The notes under the pieces: model-generated
Database searches by the model: none
Seen by the model: only the letters and a program-made list of their open reading frames with translations
Told to the model about the DNA's origin: nothing
Position numbers and translations under genes: made by a program
Assembly (NCBI GenBank): GCA_963702765.1
Contig: CAVPEB010000042.1
Coordinates: 102,011 to 166,010 of the forward strand
From: DATMNR01 sp963702765
GTDB taxonomy: Bacteria > Chloroflexota > Ktedonobacteria > Ktedonobacterales > Ktedonobacteraceae
Length of the DNA: 64,000 nucleotides
Direction: 5' to 3'
Part shown: one piece after another, positions 9,892-18,611 of the stretch
Layout: each line of letters opens with the position of its first letter
How positions within the stretch are numbered: the stretch's first letter is position 1

Positions 9892-11100
9892 GCTCTAGCC
9901 TTTTTTTCATTTCGTGTAGTCTCTCAACTGAACTCAACAGATTATTGTTACTCAAAAAATCTAATAAGTTGTTGAGAACGGTTTCAATATTTTTGGTTCC
10001 TCGCACGTGTGGTAAAATTCGTTGTTTTACTTGTAGATCGAAGGCCCTATCTGGTTTAAGAAGATCTTTGCTATTGGCTAAATATAGCTCAATCTCATGC
10101 ACAACCCGATACCCTAGTCCCATATCTCCCTCTTGTAATATTTTGGCTATACTAATGATTTGGGAACGGTATGTGTGATCGGTTTGATACTTTTGGTAGG
10201 AATGCCAAACTGTAGCTGATACTCGTATTGGTGGAGGCAAGGATTCTGGCTCAGGAATCTTGTCAAGCTCAATAGAAAAGAACTCTATTGTGTTTGCTCG
10301 ATCCATCACTTTATCACTCAGAGGCTGAGTAGTTTCATCAATGTTAACAGTTCCAGTTATTAGTAAATTCGTAGGTATCAAAACAGATTGCGGCAACCTG
10401 TTAACTCTATCTTGGTTGATAATTCTGGCATTTGTTCTTGACCCATAAAGTGTAATTTTGCGATTTTCAGGTTCGTCTTCTTCCATTGCACTAAGGAACT
10501 GGGAAAAGTAATACTCTACATGCGCAAGGTTCATCTCATTTAGACAAAAATAATAGAGGCTATCCTTATCAATTCCTGCCTTTATAAGGAACTCTATAGC
10601 GGGTTCGGTTACATATTCACCAGTGATGGTGTTGAGGTAACCTATTAGATAGCGATTATCGTTCCAACTTGGACGAACGGCAAGACGTAAATAGCGGTCA
10701 TTCTTTGTAGAAGATCCCAGAGCTTCCGCATAGTACTGTGCAAGTTTAGACTTACCTGTTCCAGAAAGCCCTGCAAGTATAACAAAGGGCCGCGTTTTTA
10801 AGCAAATATGGTAATTGTAAATTGTTTCTTTATCAAAATAGTAGCCCTTGGCTGCTATGTATTTTTTGACGTATTCGAGCAGTTCTTTCTCGGAAAGCCT
10901 ATGAGTAGGAGGCAGCACTGTTTCTTTTTGTTCTTCCTTGCTATGTTCTAATGATAGCTGAAATGAGGGTGTGTCGTTAGAAACTTCAGCGATCAATTTC
11001 CCGGACTGCTTTTGATATGCATCATTAAGAATCGTAATGAGTTCTAATGGAGCTGGCGTGAGATATGCACCTTGATTGAGATTTGTTTCACGGTTAAAAA
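9863..11100 (-). pseudogene. McrB-like AAA+ NTPase, C-terminal part (interrupted by the IS)
   Basis: The open frame extends past the TTG at 10996 up to the IS edge, reading NRETNLNQGAYLTPAP and a conserved linker, then the AAA+ domain. Features: Walker A GLSGTGKS, a Walker B region ending CLNEMNLAHVEYYFSQFL, and GTVNIDETTQPLSDKVMDRA, the signature of McrB-related motors that pair with DUF2357 nucleases. The N-terminal half lies on the other side of the IS at 12715-13407. An internal start (for example TTG 10996) could still yield an isolated motor domain of 377 residues. It overlaps the nuclease gene. Confidence 0.8.
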
Positions 11101-11104
11101 ACCG

Positions 11105-12537
11105 TCAGGGCAAAACTGACGTCGGAGTGGCGGCCTCCCAGCGAGCTTCCAGTGAAGTGAGAAAAGCCTGGCGCCTGTGGCGAAAGCGAAAGCGCTTCAG
11201 TTGGCAGCTTGTGGCAGTTTTGCTTGCCTTGCGCTGCTTTTTCCACGTCACCCGATCAAGATGAGCCGCTTGATGCAGAAATTGCTCTGAGTGCTCGGCG
11301 TCTTGTTCCCACCAGTCGTAGAAAGCCACACATCTTCCATACCGCAGCAAGTAACTGTTCCAGTTCTTGCGGCCAGTGATCCGACGATAACGAGTCTTGA
11401 TGGCACGTATGCGCCGTTCCAGCTCATTGTTGGTGACGACCGCTCCTTCTTGCAGAAAATCGGCGGAGAGGATGTGCTCGGCATCAAGAACCCATTGTCG
11501 CATCTGCCTCACCTCTCTGAGCACCTCTTGAAAGAGCAGGCGATCGTCGACAATGGCGATCAAGCGAGCTAGGCGAGAGCCAACAAGTGGGCTCACTGCT
11601 CCCCCTTTTTTTCGAGTCGCTGCAGACTCTCTGCGAGCGCGTCGAGATCCTCCCCGGCTTGGACGCCTGGATACTCAAATGGCAGGATCCCATCCCGATT
11701 GAGGGCCGTTTGCATGCCGAGGGCATACTCATCCAACGCCTCCAACTGTTCGGCTTCATTTGCTTCGGCATGCAGACGGTCTTGCCTGAGTTGTCTGCGT
11801 ACGACTCTGACCTTTTCGCCAACGCGCTTGCGCAGTGTCGTTTTCAGTTTGCGATCCACTTCAAAAGCAGGACGAGAGGCCTCGCGTAACACATGGAACT
11901 GGCACACCTGGTGGGGCACATCCGGCCAGAGCTGCTCGACCGCCAGCACTTCACTCTCTTGCGCATCGGTGATGGTTCCCAACACCTTCACTCCCAGCGT
12001 CGTCACAGGAGTAAGCAGAGCTTTCATCACTTCCGTCTCCGACGAGAGGACGTTCTCGGCTACGAGCATCCGACCTGTGAGGGCATCGCGGACTACGTAA
12101 ATGGTTTCGTTGCCTCGGTCTGGTTGAATGCCGTCAACCGACACGATGATCCCTCCATTCTCCTTCACTTGCGCGAGCCAGTGCTGGTCATCTTTTGCCC
12201 CGCTGGTGGCTCTCAACAACGTGCAATAGGCATCAAAGAGATACAGAATTTCGCGTCGCGAGATCGAGACCCCCAACTCACTCAGGCGTTCTTGCACCTC
12301 TTGATGCACCTCGTCGACTGTCTGATGCTTCCCCAGGTGGAGTTGACCCACCAGCACCACGATATCTAAGCCATAGGTGAAGCCGGGCAGCGCGAGTGCG
12401 TCCGCCTCCACACTCCGATAGATGCGGCTGCGACCTGGACACTGCGGATCAGGACACCGATAGCCTGCATGAATCAGCTTGATGACCGCCGGGAAGGTCA
12501 CAACCGTTTGCCGTGAGAGGGTCATCGCCTGGCGCAA
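11105..12537 (-). CDS. DDE transposase made by -1 ribosomal frameshifting (two frames)
   Basis: The first frame (12537 to 11593, 314 residues) carries a zinc-binding CPDPQCPGRSR and the first two acidic residues of a DDE/MULE-like core (SVDGIQ and TITDAQES). The second (11596 to 11105, 163 residues) carries the third in VVTNNELERRIRAIK. They overlap, and the heptamer A AAA AAG sits in the zero frame 10 bases before the first stop. Upstream homology also continues (CPVCHRT, one frame) before position 12537. A stronger ATG with a GAGGGGG site lies at 12622 but is out of phase, so the extreme N-terminus is unclear. IS family not assigned. Confidence 0.75.
11605..11611 (-). promoter_or_regulatory. 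-1 frameshift slippery heptamer A AAA AAG
   Basis: On the minus strand the codons are GAA AAA AAG GGG GAG CAG TGA. The heptamer A AAA AAG matches the X XXY YYZ rule in phase with the first transposase frame, and slipping back one base continues in the second frame. A G5 run follows directly and the zero-frame stop is three codons later. This is the classical arrangement for IS transposase production. Confidence 0.7.
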
Positions 12538-12714
12538 CGTGCGATGGCAGACCGGACACGCATGCTCTACTGGACGATACCAGCGTCGAATCGCTCGTTG
12601 AGTACTTTTTGGCTCTTTTCATCGCGCCCCCTCGCTTTCTGAATGAAATGCCAAGTGTCTTCCGCTCCCCTCACTGTACCACACTCAGTCCGACGCTACT
12701 TCTGCCCTGACGGT

Positions 12715-13407
12715 AAAAAAAAATTTTTACACCTGAATCGAGAAGGGTTGTGAGTTGCTCACGAAATGGAGATGTGAAAATTGTCTCACGTGTAAGAGGA
12801 GGTTCGAGCCGCCTAAAGTTGTGTAACCTAACTATGTAAGCAGGGGTTGTAGCCATATCAGTGCCAGGTAAGCCCGAAAATTCCTCATAAGAAGATTTTG
12901 CTTGAGAGATTGCTGTAAATGCACTATTATCAGTAAAATGTAAGATAATATCGCCTGGTTGTATGTCCCGCATATAGTGATAAATATCTTTGCCTCCTTT
13001 ATCTTTTTGGGCAGATCTGAGCACATGTCCGAAGGCATATTCACCATTTTCTTTTTCAGGGTGTCCTTTGACTAGCACTTTCTCGATCCAATAACGCTGA
13101 TTTTCTGTATGATCGAACCCCAGCTCTTCAAGATATGTTTCCCTAATCGCCCAAAAACCTGCTCCCATACCCTTGGGTGCATAAAAAATATCTTGAGCAT
13201 CTTTACTTCCTATAGTGTGAAAATATTTTGTATCACTTGAATGCGAGAATATAGTTCTTCTTATGGTGTTGCGCCAGGAAGGGGAGGTTAAATCCATACG
13301 TTTCCGATTAGCGATTTCTCGATAGATTTCCTTCAAGTAAGCTTTCCCTCCTAGTTTAAGAAGAACATCAAGAATTTCTCGCTAAGCCAAGGTTTCTTCT
13401 GTGGCAT
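12715..13407 (-). pseudogene. McrB-like protein, N-terminal HARE-HTH and EVE domains (IS-interrupted)
   Basis: The natural start appears to be ATG 13407 with AAGGACGG upstream, reading MPQKKPWLSE. One base is then missing before ILDVLLKLGGKAYLKEIYRE, a HARE/HB1-type winged helix that precedes many restriction-related domains. An EVE (PUA-like) domain follows: GDIILHFTDNSAFTAISQA. EVE domains read modified bases and are the usual DNA-recognition part of McrB-type type IV restriction enzymes. The frame runs into the IS at GVKIFF. If TTG 13336 is used as the start, the frame is open but lacks the first helix. Confidence 0.75.
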
Positions 13408-14073
13408 TTGTTAACCGTCCTTACAATTTTTACTGATTTTAACATCTATTGAAGCATTTTTCTAGCAGATTTTTGCAGAGTCAAAATCATAGGATCATTA
13501 GTTATTTAGCCTTAGTTGTTCTCAATTGGAAATAGATGGAGAATATAAGTTGACGTCTCAATGGGCAGATTTGGTTCGCCTTTTCGCTGATGTTCGTCAA
13601 TGTCCTCCCTATTCTCAGGAAGTCGCTTCATTGTCCGTTCTGTATCACTATATCTCGCTATTTTTCATGTTTGCTGCTACATCCCCGCGTGTAGTCCAGT
13701 AAGGTCTGGGGTTGAAATGCTAGTCACCAACTTTTATTTTCTTCTGCATTGGCTTCGGGGGTTGCTCTAACCAATTGAACTATTTATCATAGTAGAGTTT
13801 ATTAACCTGGTTTACAATTGGTTTTACTTGGATGAAACCCATTGTCTCTCTTTTGGGTTTGTCGCTCAATTTGCATTCCTTGCTTTCTAAGTGAGAAGTG
13901 ATATGATGCTGTCTATGAGTGTGAATGAGTTCTAGGTTGCATGGGCTTCTGAACGTGCGGAAGTGTTGCTCTCACCACTAGGGAACCGTTGGCTTCATGT
14001 AAAGGGAGTGGTGAAGCCCGCCTCTTGATTTGGTGAGACATTTGAGAAGGTGATTTTGCCTTTAAATACAAAG
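13408..14073. other. Non-coding region upstream of the mcrB-like gene
   Basis: About 665 bases with no supportable gene. Reading minus-strand from about 13787 there is a short match to a tRNA D-arm (TTCAATTGGTTAGAGC), but no matching anticodon arm or T-arm in place. The region may hold the promoter of the restriction genes and the right half of a mobile element. Confidence 0.4.
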
Positions 14074-14158
14074 CAGACCAAGTTACTGCCTATCGCAGTA
14101 ACTTGGTCTGCTTTCATAAAATGGCTTAAAAGGCCGATTGAAGTGGCCGCTCTCACAC
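14074..14158 (+). repeat. Element right-end repeat with hairpin (copy 1)
   Basis: A hairpin with 13-bp stem (GACCAAGTTACTG / CAGTAACTTGGTC, loop CCTATCG) is followed by CTTTCATAAAATGGCTTAAA, then AGGCCGATTGA and CCGCTC. The same order occurs at 19488-19570, where the inner stem bases differ on both sides so that pairing is kept. It is followed directly by the chemoreceptor-tail copy at 14157. It could also act as a transcription terminator. Confidence 0.55.
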
Positions 14159-14203
14159 GAATTCTCTTAGGTCGAGAATGTCTGTATTTCATGTTGCGGG
14201 GTA
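14157..14203 (+). repeat. Attachment-site candidate, right copy (chemoreceptor tail duplicate)
   Basis: A 47-base copy of 7704-7750. Read in frame it encodes TNSLRSRMSVFHVAG and a stop (TAA instead of TAG), although no gene precedes it. Four substitutions, all synonymous. It marks the right edge of the restriction-cassette insert, or the left edge of the next element. Confidence 0.55.
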
Positions 14204-14238
14204 AAACCTATTGAGCTATATTCCTCAATATGAAACGT

Positions 14239-14964
14239 TTATTCTTGCTGAATGGCGGAAATCACCATCTGTAAAAGTTCCTGCGCATTGTTGGTCGTCC
14301 CCAATCCTCCATGTCTATGTGTTTCTTTTCGATGCTCTGTTGATCCCGAACCTGCATAAATGATAAAAGGAATATTGATATGTTCAGCTCTCAGTTTATC
14401 CAGGAGATCATAACCAGCGTTTTTTTCATAGGGAGCCTGTGGATTGGGGGATTGCCGTCCCATATCAGAGATGATGACCTCATAGCTGTTAGCATATACC
14501 TTTTCCAAAGCATCTTCGGTTGAAGTGCTGAGCGTAATTTGAATACCTAATTCTTCCATGGCTTTTCTCGGATAGAGATTATTTTCAGGATGATCGTCTA
14601 CCCAGAGTAATTTAGCCCCTGCAATTCTTTGTGTTGTAGTGGGGCGAGTCGCCTTGCTTACAACATCCACTATGGCATCTTTTTGCGAAGAAGTGAGTTT
14701 AGGATTAGTAACACCTTCATCTAATTGTTTTTCAATATTCGCTTGTACAAGAGCGGTTGCAACGTTCACTTGCTTTTTGAACGTTACATTGATACCCGAG
14801 GGGCCAACACCCAATCCCATCTCGCTGACATTTTTATCGTGGAGTTGTTTTTCAGTAAAGAGTTTGAAAGCTCTCCAAAGGAACACGATGATGATAGGCC
14901 AAATGAGAACCTGAAGCAAAGCTGTAATGGTATCGAGCAATTTTATGGTTTGATCGAAGTTCAT
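14239..14964 (-). CDS. Membrane-anchored receiver-like (REC) protein
   Basis: 241 residues. One N-terminal membrane span (LLQVLIWPIIIVFLWRAF) is followed by a charged linker and then a response-regulator receiver fold: LLWVDDHPENN (acidic pair), EVIISDMGRQ (phospho-acceptor aspartate), FIIYAGSGS (conserved threonine position replaced by A/G) and a final helix. There is no output domain, and no kinase gene is close. Such short REC proteins with a membrane anchor occur in accessory islands; a role as sensor or decoy is inference. The start at ATG 14964 has only a weak GGGGC site upstream. Confidence 0.6.
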   Translation of the reverse strand: MNFDQTIKLLDTITALLQVLIWPIIIVFLWRAFKLFTEKQLHDKNVSEMGLGVGPSGINVTFKKQVNVATALVQANIEKQLDEGVTNPKLTSSQKDAIVDVVSKATRPTTTQRIAGAKLLWVDDHPENNLYPRKAMEELGIQITLSTSTEDALEKVYANSYEVIISDMGRQSPNPQAPYEKNAGYDLLDKLRAEHINIPFIIYAGSGSTEHRKETHRHGGLGTTNNAQELLQMVISAIQQE

Positions 14965-15136
14965 CTTAATGCCCCGTTTGCGTAGTTGAGATAACTATAT
15001 CAGAAGAAAAAAAGCATCAGGACAGATGAGAGGATGGTACCTTGGATATGTATCATAATTACAAGCTGGTTGGAGCGAACAGGATGAGAGGCGCGATTTA
15101 GGTAAACCGCGCCTCTCCAAATACATTGGCTTTTTG

Positions 15137-15975
15137 TCAATGCTTCTCTAGTTCTTTTGCCTTCTTTTCAGCTGGTTCAATGACATGTTTTTTAAGTGAT
15201 TTTAGCAAATGAGGGAGGTCACTATATCGATGAATCGGGAGAACCCAGGGATACTTTGTGAAATGCTCGAACATGCTGTATTCGCTTTGTGAATTTAACA
15301 ATAATGGCTGGACTGGAACCGATGGGAGGTCTGGAACGATAAATGCTAACTCTTGGGGAATGCTCTTGGCATCGGTCAGATCGGCTATGATGAACCGGGC
15401 TAAGCGGGCTAGTGTCGTCACGGTTTCTGTAATATCTCTGCTCATTGGTTGATCAAAATCGAATAAAAGCGGTAAGTAATTGTGTGTGCGCAGTTTATCT
15501 CGGATGGCATCTAAGATAGCCTTCCTTTCGAAAGTGAATTGGCCAAGTATCAAGACAGATTTCGTCGTCAGCGTGTCGATCACTTCACGAATTTCAGCAT
15601 TGTTTAGCAGCAGGTAAATGAACTGAGCAACCTTGAGATTATCAACTGAGATGATCGGTTGGTCATTAGGAGTGATGCGAAGGTTAAACTGTTCTGCTCC
15701 ATCAAGTTGGACATCCCAGGCGGAGATGCCATAAATAGAGCAATCCTTCACAGTGGTCTTGGAAAGGTTTGTTCCGATGAGAAGAGTTCTATTGAGGTTG
15801 GCTCCGCTGAGGTCGGCTCCGCCGAGGTCGGCTCCGCGAGGTCGGCGAATTTGAGGTTGGTGATGCTGAGGTCGGCTCCGCTGAGGTCAGGCTGAACTTC
15901 TAGGTTCTGTATTCTCCATAGGTTCCAGGCAGAGATTTCCTGTTTGAGGAGATCAAGGTGTGCTTGATTTGCCAT
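15137..15975 (-). CDS. Pentapeptide-repeat protein with C-terminal TIR/nucleotide-binding-like domain, frameshifted
   Basis: From ATG 15975 the protein reads MANQAHLDLLKQEIS, then pentapeptide repeats (DLSGADLSITNLKFADL). One base is missing in a GGCTCCGCTGAGGTC unit near 15838, after which homology continues in the frame ending at 15137. The C-terminal part (VLILGQF, DAIRDKL, LLFDFDQPMSRDITETV, FIIADLTDAKSIPQEL) has the alternating strand-helix pattern of a TIR or SEFIR-like fold with the DLTDA turn. The loss falls in 15-bp direct repeats, a natural slippage site, so the gene may be phase-variable, dead, or mis-sequenced. Confidence 0.55.
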
Positions 15976-16157
15976 ATTGTGCCTCCTGTAGATAGGTGCA
16001 TTATAACGGTCTTGTGGATAACTGACAAGAGTTATCTCCAGTTGTATGGAAGGAGTGTCGTGTATGTTACTGATCTCTGCATAAACTGCTAAACTTTTGG
16101 CCGAGTGAAACAGGCTAATGCACCTTTAGAAGCCGCATCGCTGATAGGCAAGTTTAG

Positions 16158-17392
16158 ATGTCTACACCGAGATCAGTAGAAGTACACATAGTCGGCCGTG
16201 GCGTCGATACCCTGGTGCTGAACGTCTGCTATGCAGATAGACAGTTCCAGCCTCAAAAAAAAGAGTTGTCGGAAGACCTGCAAAATCGACTGAATCTGCT
16301 CCAAAACGCTGCCAGGATGAACGAGACTCCTATTCCCACGCAATGGGCTTTCAAGGGCATCAATCTCTTCATGCAGGAGAAAGGGTCACGTGGGCAATGG
16401 CGGTGGATACTCAAGTCACCTCTCCTGACGGTAGCGATCTCACGTGGTCGGCTCAGTCGCATAATTGCTCAGGTGCGTCTTTCTTCCGAATACCTCTGGT
16501 CGTGTGAGTACCTTGCGGAGGCAATTGTTGAGGTAGGTCTCTTCCTCTATAATGTGTTTGGTGAATACCTCTGGTTTCAGGTCTCAGCAGTTGATCTGTG
16601 TGCTGATGTGGTCGGGTGGGACATCTCGCAAGCCAATTGGCAGGAGTGTTTCATCTCACGTGCAATCGGCGATGATGGACGCCCTCGCGATGATTCGTTG
16701 CTGGTCGATGGGCCTGATGTAGTACGTCGGCGCTGGAAGCGCATTGAAACGCTGGACTTTGGCAAGCATACCTCACCTGTGTCGTGCTGCATTTATCATA
16801 AGACAGCAGAGATCAGGCAAAAATCACCTGCCAAGGTCTGGTTTCATGATCTCTGGAAGCGTAATGGATGGGATAGTAATTCTGAAGTCTGGCGTGTTGA
16901 GTTCCGTTTGACGCGTGAATTTCTTCATGCAGCCAGTATTGAGGCTGCCGAAGACCTGCCAGATCATATTCAAGCCCTGTGGGAATACTGTGCGGGTCGT
17001 TCGGGTGGTGCTACCGATGGTTTGCCCGATGGATGGCTGCGCTACGTCACTCCCACAAAGGATACAAACCGCGCCAGATGGCCTGTCCATCCAGCCTGGA
17101 AAGTTATTCAGGGAGCCTTTCTACAAGAGGATGATGGGACTGGGGCCAATTGTGCGAGTGCGCAAGCGGGAGAAAAATATCGAGCGCGGCTTAGCCTCGG
17201 TGATTGGCTACCTCTCCACCCTGGCGGCCTGGGTTGGTGGCGACCTGGCTATCTCCTGAAGCTGATATCTCCCTGGTGCTGCGCTGGCTCTATGGAGCAG
17301 GTCTTGATAACCTGGAAGAGAAAGATCGGGACTTCTCCAAGTTGGTGCAACATAAGCAAAAGCTCTATGGTTCTCAAGAGCACGTGTCATAA
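16158..17392 (+). pseudogene. Replication-initiator-like (Rep_trans type) protein, frameshifted
   Basis: The N-terminal 320 residues (VDTLVLNVCY, FQVSAVDLCADVVGW, VWRVEFRLTREFL) resemble the rolling-circle-type replication initiators of integrative elements and plasmids: a conserved aspartate-rich strand and then EVWRVEFRL. Near 17125 the frame shifts to FYKRMMGLGPIVRVRKRE, and near 17258 again to PEADISLVLRWLYGAG, ending at TAA 17392. With both repairs the protein would be about 410 residues. It is directly upstream of the integrase, the usual order in small integrative elements. Family assignment is moderate; the two lesions are clear. Confidence 0.6.
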
Positions 17393-17429
17393 ACTCGTCG
17401 TTTAAACGATCATTGTTTGGGAGGTTTTC

Positions 17430-18440
17430 GTGGATATACAGCAAGCCATTCAAGATTATCTCACGTTTCATGAGATAGAGAACAGTAGTGCGTACACGAT
17501 TGTAAACCACCGCAAGCAGTTGGGTTACTTCAGCGCGTGGCTTCAATCCGCTCATGGGATCACCGATACCGATGATATCCAGCTTGCGCATTTGCGAGGT
17601 TGGATGGGGTACTTGCAGAAGACACCTGCCAGATATGGCGGCAAGCATAGTGATGCGACAGTCAACCGCTACGGGATGAGTATGCTGGCCTTTCTACACT
17701 GGTTGGAACGGGAGGAAATCTTACCCAAACCCATAACCACACGCTTCCGGTTGCCTCGCGTTGAGCAGAAGTTTATTCCAACCTACACATTCGATGATAT
17801 CGAGAAACTGTTTGATGCCTGTGAAGAGGGCGATAAGGCGAAACCTCGCCTGCGCAAGGCGCTCACTGCACGCAACCGCGCTATCGTTTCGGTGCTGGTC
17901 GATGCTGGACTGCGGCGCAGTGAGATCGTTTGTTTGAGGCTGTGTGATATCGACCGCGAACTGCGCTTGCTGACCGTCCACCGCAAAGGGAACAAGTGGC
18001 AGCAGGTGCCTGTTTCTCGTGATGGCTTCAAGCCTCTGCATGAGTACTTGACGAAGCACCGACCCTACCTTGCGAAACTTGGCGGGAGTTCTGTCGCCCG
18101 AAAAGAAGACGCCGTGTTTCTCTCGGCAAGGGGCGAGCCGATGACACCTGATGCGCTGTCTCTTCTCTTCAAACGATTGAAGAGACGCACGGGTATAGAC
18201 GATAAGAAAGTATCTGCGCATAACTGCCGCCGCTATATGGCGACGACGCAGCTAGCCAGGGGACGCAGCCCGCTTGATGTGCAGCGCCAGATGGGGCATA
18301 CCTCGCTCAAGATGACCAACCACTACTACTCGCAGACGGTTGAGCAGTTGCAGCGCACGCAGGAGCTATATTCGCCGTTGCGAGTGCGCAAAAGCGAGAG
18401 TGAAGCTGGCAGTTACGGCAGCGGCTACTGGGACGAGTGA
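17430..18440 (+). CDS. Tyrosine recombinase / integrase
   Basis: 336 residues from GTG 17430 with GGGAGG six bases before. An N-terminal SAM-like core-binding domain (about 1-110, ATVNRYGMSMLAFLHWLE) precedes a catalytic domain. Catalytic residues are visible: R in DAGLRRSEI, K in HRKGNKWQQV, H and R in HNCRRYMAT, H in MGHTSLKMTNHYY, and the tyrosine at its end. It follows a Rep-like gene and lies inside the region bounded by the repeated element ends, so it is the likely recombinase of the island. The HNCRR box deviates from the more common HxLRH. Confidence 0.85.
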   Translation: MDIQQAIQDYLTFHEIENSSAYTIVNHRKQLGYFSAWLQSAHGITDTDDIQLAHLRGWMGYLQKTPARYGGKHSDATVNRYGMSMLAFLHWLEREEILPKPITTRFRLPRVEQKFIPTYTFDDIEKLFDACEEGDKAKPRLRKALTARNRAIVSVLVDAGLRRSEIVCLRLCDIDRELRLLTVHRKGNKWQQVPVSRDGFKPLHEYLTKHRPYLAKLGGSSVARKEDAVFLSARGEPMTPDALSLLFKRLKRRTGIDDKKVSAHNCRRYMATTQLARGRSPLDVQRQMGHTSLKMTNHYYSQTVEQLQRTQELYSPLRVRKSESEAGSYGSGYWDE

Positions 18441-18611
18441 AACGAGACACTACACGAAGTATACAAAAGCAGGTATACTCATGGTGGGAGAGTGATGTCG
18501 GCAAAGTTTCAGAAGAGCATCATCGTGCACATAGGTGAAGCGAATGGTAAATGATTGCAGGAACAGAGGGAAGTACAGCTCTACCCAATCTCTAGCAGAA
18601 AGGGGAGTTGC

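Larger units (their letters stand above)
11101..12714 (-). mobile_element. Complete insertion sequence, about 1.6 kb, inserted in mcrB
   Basis: Terminal inverted repeats begin ACCGTCAGGGCA at 11101 and end TGCCCTGACGGT at 12714. The first 12 positions are identical and about 24 of 29 match. Inside are two consecutive minus-strand transposase frames. Flanks are poly-A/T (A5 left, A9 right), compatible with a short A-run target duplication that cannot be sized. Removing the element joins GVKIFF on one side to NRETNLNQGAYL on the other, showing it sits inside the mcrB-like gene. Confidence 0.85.

Noticed and set aside
13757..13790. tRNA-like D-arm sequence on the minus strand
   Set aside because: Only the D-arm matches (TTCAATTGGTTAGAGC); no anticodon stem, T-arm or acceptor pairing in place, so not a tRNA gene.
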